A stretch of DNA of 64,000 nucleotides. It comes from Streptomyces sp. NBC_00237 (GTDB taxonomy: Bacteria > Actinomycetota > Actinomycetes > Streptomycetales > Streptomycetaceae). Under the pieces are notes generated by a model, which was not told the DNA's origin, did not search any database, and worked only from the letters and a program-made list of their open reading frames with translations. The DNA lies in NCBI RefSeq assembly GCF_026342435.1, contig NZ_JAPEMT010000002.1:1364001-1428000 (forward strand), given 5' to 3'. The translations under genes were made by a program, and so were the position numbers. Below are positions 1-6,254 of this stretch, one piece after another (positions within the stretch are counted from its first letter, which is position 1; each line of letters begins with the position of its first letter).

Positions 1-1689
1 ACCCGTGGCTACTACCGCAACGCCCGTGCCACCGCAATGGCGTTCACGGCCGACGGCTGGTTCCGCAGCGGCGATCTGGGCCGGATCGACGGAGGCCGGC
101 TGGCCCTGGTGGGCCGCTGCAAGGACAGCATCATCATCAACGGCGTCAACTACTTCAGCCATGAGCTGGAGACTGCGCTCGAACAGCTCGACGGGGTCAC
201 CGATTCCTACCTCGCGGCCTTCCCCGTCCGCCCGGCGGGCAACGACACCGAACAGCTCGTGATCGCCTTCCACGCCGATGCACCCGCGGACGACCCGGCC
301 GCGCTCCACCGGGTACTGACCGCCGTGCGGAGCAGTGTGGTGATGCACTGGGGCATCCGGCCCTCCCTCCTCCTGCCGCTGGCCAAGGATGCCTTCCCCA
401 AGAGCAGCCTCGGCAAGATCCAGCGCTCACTGATGCGCCGTCGCCTCGAGTCGGGTGCGTACGACACGGACATGAGCCGGGTCGCCGACCTCACCCTGCG
501 CATGCTCGGCGGCTACACCGCACCCGTGGGCCGGACCGAGGAGACGCTTGCGGAGATCTACGCCGAGATGTTCGACACCGACGCAACCACCATCAGCGCC
601 ACCGCCAACTTCTTTGATCTGGGGGGCACTTCACTGGACATCCTGCGGCTGCGCAGCAAGGTGGCCCAGCGGTTCGGGGTGTCCGGGCTGGAGATCGTCA
701 CGGTACTGACGGCGCCCACCGTGCGCGCACTCGCCGCCTGGATCGGCGAGCAGACAGGTGCCGACGGCCGGTCGAGTACTGCCGAGCGGCAGTACGACCC
801 GATCGTGCCGATGCAGACGAGCGGTACCAAAACGCCGCTGTTCTGCGTCCATCCGGGCGTCGGGGAGGTGCTGGTCTTCGTCAACCTCGCCAAGTACTTC
901 GTGGGCGACCGGCCGTTCTACGCGCTGCGGGCCCGCGGGTTCAACGACGGCGAGAAGCCGCACGCGACCTTCGAGCAGATGGTGGACTCGTACGTGGCGG
1001 CCATCCGGGGCCGGCAGCCGCACGGCCCGTACGCCGTCGCCGGATACTCCTACGGCGGTGTGGTGGCCTTCGAGATCGCCAAGGCACTGGAGTCCCAGGG
1101 GGAACGCGTCGACTTCGTCGGCAGCTTCAACCTGCCGCCGCACATCAAGTACCGCATGGAGGAACTGGACTTCGTGGAGACCGCCACCAGCCTCGCATTC
1201 TTCCTGGCCCTGATCGACAAGAAGCAGTCCCTGGAGCTCCCCGGCAAACTGCGCGCGCTGCCCGAGGAGGAGCAGCTGGAGCGGATCATGGCGCTCGCGT
1301 CACCGGAGCGACTAGCCGAACTGGACCTGGGCATCGTCGAGTTCGGCGCCTGGGCGGACCTCGCCGACCGGCTGACCGCCCTGGGCCGCACCTACGAGCC
1401 CGGGGGGTCGGTGGAGTCGGTGAAGGTCTTCCACGCCACCCCGCTGCGGGGCTCCAGAGAGGACTGGCTGCACAACGAGCTGCGCCGCTGGGACCAGTAC
1501 ACGAGGAGTCCGAACCGCTACATCGAGGTCCCCGGCGAGCACTACACCCTCATGAACCCCCGTCATGTGGCCACCTTCCAGGCGATCCTGCGCCGCGAGC
1601 TCGACCTGGCCCTGGGCGAGGCCGACCGCGCCAGTGCCGCACGTACCGCTGCCGCCGAAGGCACCGCCGGACGAGGAGAGACCTCCTGA
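1..1689 (+). CDS. NRPS-like adenylation/carrier/thioesterase protein, C-terminal part
   Basis: The gene is cut by the left edge; the frame is open from base 1 and 562 residues are visible. They begin in the C-terminal part of an ANL (AMP-forming) adenylation domain, with 'SGDLGRIDGG' and 'GRCKDSIIINGVNY', and the A10-type lysine in 'KSSLGKIQR' near residue 138. A carrier domain follows at about 175-250, with the phosphopantetheine serine in 'DLGGTSLD' (codon 631-633). A type I thioesterase domain fills about 270-545, with nucleophile motif 'GYSYGG' (Ser codon 1048-1050) and a likely catalytic His in 'GEHYTLM'. By family logic it activates an acid as acyl-AMP, loads it on its own carrier and releases it by hydrolysis, cyclisation or transfer. 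It overlaps the next gene by one base (TGATG). The substrate cannot be told because the specificity-bearing half is missing. Confidence 0.9.
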   Translation, partial: TRGYYRNARATAMAFTADGWFRSGDLGRIDGGRLALVGRCKDSIIINGVNYFSHELETALEQLDGVTDSYLAAFPVRPAGNDTEQLVIAFHADAPADDPAALHRVLTAVRSSVVMHWGIRPSLLLPLAKDAFPKSSLGKIQRSLMRRRLESGAYDTDMSRVADLTLRMLGGYTAPVGRTEETLAEIYAEMFDTDATTISATANFFDLGGTSLDILRLRSKVAQRFGVSGLEIVTVLTAPTVRALAAWIGEQTGADGRSSTAERQYDPIVPMQTSGTKTPLFCVHPGVGEVLVFVNLAKYFVGDRPFYALRARGFNDGEKPHATFEQMVDSYVAAIRGRQPHGPYAVAGYSYGGVVAFEIAKALESQGERVDFVGSFNLPPHIKYRMEELDFVETATSLAFFLALIDKKQSLELPGKLRALPEEEQLERIMALASPERLAELDLGIVEFGAWADLADRLTALGRTYEPGGSVESVKVFHATPLRGSREDWLHNELRRWDQYTRSPNRYIEVPGEHYTLMNPRHVATFQAILRRELDLALGEADRASAARTAAAEGTAGRGETS

Positions 1690-2612
1690 TGAAGGGCAAG
1701 AAGATCCTGGTCACCGGCGGTACCGGGCAGGTCGCCCGGCCCGTGGCAGAGTCGCTCGCCGAGGACAACGACGTCTGGTGCCTGGGCCGCTTCGGCACCC
1801 CCGGTATCGAGCGGGAGCTCAACCGGCGATCCATCACCACCTGGCACTGGGACATGGACGACCTCTCGGGTGACGCGCTCAAAGACCTCCCCGAGGATTT
1901 CACCCATGTCATCCACTCCGCCGTACGACGGGGCGAGGACGGCGACTTCAACGCGGCGGCCGAGGTCAACTCGGTGGCCGCGGGGCGGCTGATGGCGCAC
2001 ACCCGTACCGCCGAGTCCTTCCTGTACGTGTCGACCGGCGCCCTCTACGCACGGCAGACCCTGGACCACAAGTACACCGAGACCGACCCGGTCGACGGTG
2101 TCGCCGACTGGCTGCCCGCCTACCCCGTGGGGAAGATCGCCGCCGAGGGCGCGGTACGGGCCTTCGCCCAGGTGCTCGGCCTGCCCACCACCATCGCCCG
2201 GCTGAACATCGTGTACGGGCCCGGGGGTTACGGCGGCGTCCCGATGCTCTACTTCCAGCGCATGCTCGCCGGTGAGCCCATCCCGGTTCCCCTCAGCGGG
2301 CAGAACTGGTGCTCCCTCCTGCACACCGACGACCTCGTGGCGCAGGTGCCCGCGCTGTGGAGGGCCGCCACCGCTCCGGCGCGGGTGGTCAACTGGGGCG
2401 GGGACCAGCCGGTCGGCATCACCGACTGCGTACGTCACATGGAGGCCCTCACCGGGGTCGAGGCGAAGCTCGTGCCGAGTGAAGTCACCCGTGAGACCTA
2501 TCAGTTCGACCCCACGCTGCGCCGGGAGCTGACCGGTCCGTGCCGGGTCGCCTGGCGCGACGGCATCCACCGCACGCTTGAAGCGCTGCACCCCGAGCAC
2601 GTCCGTCACTGA
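1689..2612 (+). CDS. NAD-dependent epimerase/dehydratase family protein (extended SDR)
   Basis: The protein has 307 residues and begins with the Rossmann motif 'VTGGTGQVARPV' (GxxGxxA/G type), typical of extended short-chain dehydrogenases. The active-site pair is seen as 'YPVGK' near residue 151, with the serine region 'YVSTGALYA' before it. Family members epimerise, dehydrate or reduce nucleotide sugars or acyl intermediates; nothing here fixes the substrate. The ATG shares a base with the stop of the upstream carrier/thioesterase gene, so the two are very likely translated together and act in one pathway. The last codons are duplicated just beyond the stop. Confidence 0.85.
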   Translation: MKGKKILVTGGTGQVARPVAESLAEDNDVWCLGRFGTPGIERELNRRSITTWHWDMDDLSGDALKDLPEDFTHVIHSAVRRGEDGDFNAAAEVNSVAAGRLMAHTRTAESFLYVSTGALYARQTLDHKYTETDPVDGVADWLPAYPVGKIAAEGAVRAFAQVLGLPTTIARLNIVYGPGGYGGVPMLYFQRMLAGEPIPVPLSGQNWCSLLHTDDLVAQVPALWRAATAPARVVNWGGDQPVGITDCVRHMEALTGVEAKLVPSEVTRETYQFDPTLRRELTGPCRVAWRDGIHRTLEALHPEHVRH

Positions 2613-2626
2613 GCACGTCCGTCACT
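2595..2626 (+). repeat. Perfect 16-bp tandem duplication across a stop codon
   Basis: The unit gagcacgtccgtcact occurs twice without a gap, at 2595-2610 and 2611-2626. The first copy runs into the epimerase stop codon (2610-2612) and the second recreates the same tga at 2626-2628. The ribosome binding site of the next gene (aaggag, 2628-2633) starts right after it. Confidence 0.95.
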
Positions 2627-2641
2627 GAAGGAGACAACACC

Positions 2642-3097
2642 GTGATAGAGACCCGCATGGAGACCCTCGTAACGACGGACTACCTGACCCGGCACCCCGG
2701 CAGGACCCTCGAACTCGACATAATCCACCGCGCCTACCGGGCCTTCCTGGCCCATGACGTGGACGCGCTCCTCGACACGCTCTCCCCGGACATCGAGTGG
2801 GTCCACCCCGACGGGATGGCGGAGTACGGCCTGGGGGGCACCAAGCACGGCCATGACGGTGTCCTGGAGTTCCTGGCCCACGTCCCGTCGGTGCTGGGCG
2901 GAATGCGCCTGGACCCACGGGAGTTCGTGCAGTCGGGCGACCGGGTGGTGGTTTTCGGCACCCGCCAGGTGACATCGAGACGCGGCCGTACGGAAACGAT
3001 GCCCTTCGTCCACTCCTGGACCCTGAGCAAGGGCCGGGCCGTGCGGATGGAGGACATCTTCGACACTGTGCTCCTCCACTCGCTGATCGAGAGCTGA
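2642..3097 (+). CDS. NTF2-like/SnoaL-type protein
   Basis: The protein has 151 residues. Segments such as 'IIHRAYRAFLAHDVDALLDTL', 'DIEWVHPDG' and 'FGTRQVTSRRGRTETMPFVH' have the pattern of the NTF2-like fold (SnoaL, ketosteroid isomerase and limonene-epoxide hydrolase relatives). Such proteins isomerise, cyclise or dehydrate small hydrophobic intermediates, or only bind them. The GTG at 2642 is chosen because aaggag lies eight bases upstream; an ATG at 2657 is the alternative. It lies 29 bases after the epimerase and is probably the last gene of that operon. Confidence 0.8.
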   Translation: MIETRMETLVTTDYLTRHPGRTLELDIIHRAYRAFLAHDVDALLDTLSPDIEWVHPDGMAEYGLGGTKHGHDGVLEFLAHVPSVLGGMRLDPREFVQSGDRVVVFGTRQVTSRRGRTETMPFVHSWTLSKGRAVRMEDIFDTVLLHSLIES

Positions 3098-3656
3098 CAG
3101 CAGCCGCCCAGCGGTCCGCGTCCGCCAGATTGGTCGCAGAGGTGCTGCGGCACCCTGCACGACGCCCTCGGCAGCCTCCCCCGGACCCACCGCGAGGACG
3201 GCCGCGACCGCAGGTCGTGCCAGGACGCCCCGGGCGGCCAGGGACGCTTTGCGCGGGAGCTCAGGACCGTCGAGCCGGACCCGGGGGGTACGTACGAACT
3301 CATCGACCTCGACGTCGACGCGCACATCGATCGCAGCCGCAACACGCTGTTCCTCCGCTCGCACGCGGCGCGACGTCCGATTGAGCAGCCATGTTTTGTG
3401 GCTTCTGCCGAAGACTCAGCCCTGCGGCCAGCCTCCCAGCGCCCATTGCCTGGCGTCAGCCCAAGCCCCGCATGCACAACGCGTGCACACCCGCGCGGGA
3501 AATTCCGGGAAATCGCAGGTCACAGCGGGAAGACCCACTCAACGAAATATGGCCCCGCCCAAGGAAAAATCCCTGGTCAGGGCCATAGCGGCAGACGAGT
3601 CGGCCTGTACGCCGGGTACAGCCCGGATCGGGCCCCGCGCCCCCGCCCCACCAGCC
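3098..3656. other. Intergenic stretch with no intact gene
   Basis: This lies between the NTF2-like gene and the 3' end of tdk on the other strand. The first 290 bases contain a coding-like fragment listed separately. The second half is richer in A+T and holds a hairpin at 3548-3587: tatggccc pairs with gggccata, with an imperfect inner stem around aaaaat. It could end transcription from either side. No promoter or RNA gene was recognised. Confidence 0.45.
3182..3391 (+). pseudogene. Possible remnant of a decayed coding sequence
   Basis: In the frame of the preceding gene there is a run of codons with typical Streptomyces GC3 bias, reading 'ELRTVEPDPGG', then 'YELIDLDVDAHID' and 'SRNTLFLRSHAARRP'. 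It looks like real protein, but no start codon or ribosome binding site precedes it and the frame runs on into low-quality sequence without a sensible end. I do not recognise the family. It may be the tail of a deleted gene at the edge of the biosynthetic operon, or chance. Confidence 0.3.
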
Positions 3657-4307
3657 TCAGATGGAGGACACCGGCAGCACGTCCGGCGACAACGCCCCCG
3701 CGTGCGCCGACGCACTCGTCATGTGCCTGCGGTGGTGCCGTCGGCACAGCACCTCGTACCCCACGGCCTCCGCGGGCCGGTCCACGTCCCCCACCACGAC
3801 CTGCTCACCCTCGACGACCATCTCGCCACCCACCGTACGGGCGTTGTGGGTCGCCCGCGCCCCGCACCAACACATCGCCTCGACCTGCAAGGTCTCCAGC
3901 CGGTCCGCCAACTCGATCAGCCGCCGCGAACCCGGGAACAACCGCGTCCGGAAGTCCGTCATGATCCCGAACGCGAACACGTCCAGGTCCAGGTCGTCCA
4001 CGATCCGCGCCAACTGGTCGATCTGCTCCGGCGCGAGGAACTGCGCCTCGTCCACGATCACATAGTCGACCCGGCCGCCCCGCGACACCTGGTCCACCAC
4101 GTACCCGTACAGATCCATGCCCTCATCGGCCTCGACCGCCTCCGTCACCAGCCCCAGACGCGACGACAGCTTCCCCTCACCGGCCCGGTCGTCACGCGTG
4201 AAGATCACGCCCTGAAGACCCCGCGCCGACCGGTTGTGACCGATCTGGAGCGCCAGGGTGCTCTTCCCGCAGTCCATCGTTCCAGAGAAGAACACGAGCT
4301 CGGACAT
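3657..4307 (-). CDS. tdk: Thymidine kinase
   Basis: The 216-residue protein belongs to the TK1-type thymidine kinases, which phosphorylate deoxythymidine with ATP in the salvage pathway. The P-loop is 'GTMDCGKST' (residues 9-17). The catalytic Glu is in 'VDEAQFL' (Glu87), and the lid and base-binding region carry 'FGIMTDFRTRLFPGS'. Zinc-ribbon cysteines are in 'CWCGA' and near 'CRRHHRR'. Length is normal for bacterial TK1 enzymes apart from a short C-terminal extension. It lies 61 bases downstream of the phosphodiesterase on the same strand, so co-transcription is possible. Confidence 0.95.
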   Translation of the reverse strand: MSELVFFSGTMDCGKSTLALQIGHNRSARGLQGVIFTRDDRAGEGKLSSRLGLVTEAVEADEGMDLYGYVVDQVSRGGRVDYVIVDEAQFLAPEQIDQLARIVDDLDLDVFAFGIMTDFRTRLFPGSRRLIELADRLETLQVEAMCWCGARATHNARTVGGEMVVEGEQVVVGDVDRPAEAVGYEVLCRRHHRRHMTSASAHAGALSPDVLPVSSI

Positions 4308-4368
4308 GAGGAGTTGAGCCTTTCGGGGCCGTGCGGAGGAGGGGGAGGGAGAGGGAGAAACGGGCGGA

Positions 4369-5559
4369 TTACGAGCGTACTTGCAGGAGCGGAACGAGTT
4401 GCTCCACGGGAGTCATCGAGCCGTGCATGCCGACCATCGAGGACTCGCCCGGCTCGTTGCGGGAGGCGGTGATCACCACGTCGTCGTGGGCGGCGGCGAC
4501 GACGTCGCCGATCCGGCCGTGGACGCGCTCGTCGATGTACGGACCGAACCAGCCCGCCTCGATCGCCTCGTCGCGGCTCGCCACCCAGAACTGTTCACCG
4601 AGCACCTCGCGCCACACGGCGAGCACGTCGCCGGTCGCGCCCGGGACGGCGTACACGTGCCGGGCCCGGCCCTCGCCGCCGAGCAGGGCGACGCCCGCGC
4701 CCAGTTCCCAGTCCTCGTCGAAGTCGATGCGGGACTGCTCGTCGAAGGGGATGTCGATCATGCCGTGGTCGGCGGTGACGTACAGGGCACTGCGCGGCGG
4801 CAGCTGCTCCGCGAGGCGCTGGGCGAGCCGGTCCACGTGCATCAACTGGCCGCGCCAGGCGTCGGAGTCGACGCCGAAGCGGTGTCCCGCACCGTCGACC
4901 TCGCTGTAGTACGTGTAGACCAGCGAGCGGTCCCCGGCCGCCAGGTGCCGGGCTGCGAGGTCCATCCGGTCCTCGCCGGTGAGGCGGCCCTGGAAGGTGC
5001 CGCCGCTCAGCGCGATCTTGGTCAGCGGGGTGTGCTGGAAGTCGGGGGACGACACCTGCGCCGTGTGCACGCCCGCCGCGTCAGCGAGCTGGAAGACCGT
5101 GGGGTACGGCTGCCAGACGTGCGGGTCGGTCCAGGGACGCCAGCGGAGCTGGTTCATCAGGGCGTTGGTGTCGGGGTCGCGCACCGTGTACCCGGCCAGG
5201 CCGTGCACGCCGGGGGTGAGCCCGGTGCCGACGGAGGCGAGCGAGGTCGCGGTGGTGGCGGGGAATCCGGCGGTGAGGGGACGGCCGGTGCCGCCGCGCG
5301 AGGTGGCGAGGAGCGAGTGGAGGTACGGGGCCTCGTCCGGGTGTGCCTTGATCTGTTCCCAGCCGAGGCCGTCGATCAGGAACACGCAGTTCCGGTCGGC
5401 GGGGGTCAACTCGTCGATGGAGGCGGTCGTTCCGGGTACGTCCATGCCCGCCACGAGGGTCGGCAGCAGGTCCGCGAGGGAGCCGGAGCCGTACTCCGGG
5501 ACCGGGGCGGTGTCGAGCGCGAGGGGGACGGGGTCCTGCCAGGCGGCGGGCAGCGCCAT
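4369..5559 (-). CDS. Alkaline-phosphatase-superfamily nucleotide pyrophosphatase/phosphodiesterase
   Basis: The 396-residue protein has the layout of type I phosphodiesterase/nucleotide pyrophosphatases. A metal-binding Asp is in 'FLIDGLGW', the nucleophile Thr in 'FPATTATSLASVGTG', and later metal ligands in 'EVDGAGHRFG' and 'TADHGMID'. It should hydrolyse phosphodiester or pyrophosphate bonds of nucleotides or related compounds; the natural substrate is not evident. No signal peptide is seen, so it is probably cytoplasmic. The ATG at 5557-5559 overlaps the stop of the upstream DUF5998 gene by one base (TGATG), which indicates translational coupling. A longer open frame upstream lies inside that gene and is not used. 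Confidence 0.88.
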   Translation of the reverse strand: MALPAAWQDPVPLALDTAPVPEYGSGSLADLLPTLVAGMDVPGTTASIDELTPADRNCVFLIDGLGWEQIKAHPDEAPYLHSLLATSRGGTGRPLTAGFPATTATSLASVGTGLTPGVHGLAGYTVRDPDTNALMNQLRWRPWTDPHVWQPYPTVFQLADAAGVHTAQVSSPDFQHTPLTKIALSGGTFQGRLTGEDRMDLAARHLAAGDRSLVYTYYSEVDGAGHRFGVDSDAWRGQLMHVDRLAQRLAEQLPPRSALYVTADHGMIDIPFDEQSRIDFDEDWELGAGVALLGGEGRARHVYAVPGATGDVLAVWREVLGEQFWVASRDEAIEAGWFGPYIDERVHGRIGDVVAAAHDDVVITASRNEPGESSMVGMHGSMTPVEQLVPLLQVRS

Positions 5560-6155
5560 CAGCGGGCGGACGAGCCGGTCGCGGCCGTCGCCTCGGACAG
5601 CGCCTGGGCGAAGACGAGGGTCTGCTTGACCGTGTCCGGGCCGTCGCCTGCCTCGCTGACGCGCAGGCTCAGGTCGTCGGCGGTGGAGCTGCCGGTGTAA
5701 CCGTGGTCGGCGTCGCAGCCGGGGTCGCCGCAGGCGGCGAGTTCCAGGTCGATGCGGGCGACCGCGCCCCACCCGATGGTCAGGACGACCTCGCGCGGCA
5801 GCGTCCCCGGAACGTACTTCTCCGGATTGGCCACGACCCGGCTGACCACGACGGACGAGATCCGGCCGATCTTCACGGACTCGGTCGACGTCGTGGCGTA
5901 CGGCGAGGGGGAGGTGGTGTCCGCGTTCTGCTCGTCGGTGTGGCTGACGATGAAGCGGGTGCCGGTGAGGACCAGGACAGTGACGTGACGGCGGACCTCG
6001 TTCGAGTCGAACGTGGTCTCCTGGTGCACGAGGTACGACGAAACGGACTCCGTACCGACGGCGGCCTCCACCGCTTCGGCCACAAGAGCCGGGTAGTAGC
6101 CGCTGCGCTCGATCGCTGTCCGCAGCCCCTGGGTCGTCGTACCGGTCTTCGCCAT
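5559..6155 (-). CDS. DUF5998 family protein
   Basis: The 198-residue protein begins 'MAKTGTTTQGLRTAIERSGYYP' in outline and fits the actinobacterial DUF5998 family as I remember it. No catalytic motif is visible. It has a mixed alpha/beta pattern and a short 'CGDPGCDADHG' segment that could bind metal. An in-frame ATG nine bases upstream (6162-6164) is an alternative start; the chosen one has ggaagg directly before it, but the spacing is short. It is translationally coupled to the phosphodiesterase, so the two may act together. Function unknown. Confidence 0.8.
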   Translation of the reverse strand: MAKTGTTTQGLRTAIERSGYYPALVAEAVEAAVGTESVSSYLVHQETTFDSNEVRRHVTVLVLTGTRFIVSHTDEQNADTTSPSPYATTSTESVKIGRISSVVVSRVVANPEKYVPGTLPREVVLTIGWGAVARIDLELAACGDPGCDADHGYTGSSTADDLSLRVSEAGDGPDTVKQTLVFAQALSEATAATGSSAR

Positions 6156-6254
6156 GCCTTCCATCCTACGGGGCCCGGGAGGGCGGATGTCCCTTGAGCC
6201 GGGGGCGGGACGTGGGGACACCCCCGGGGGCTCGGCGGCTCGGGAGGCGGGGGC

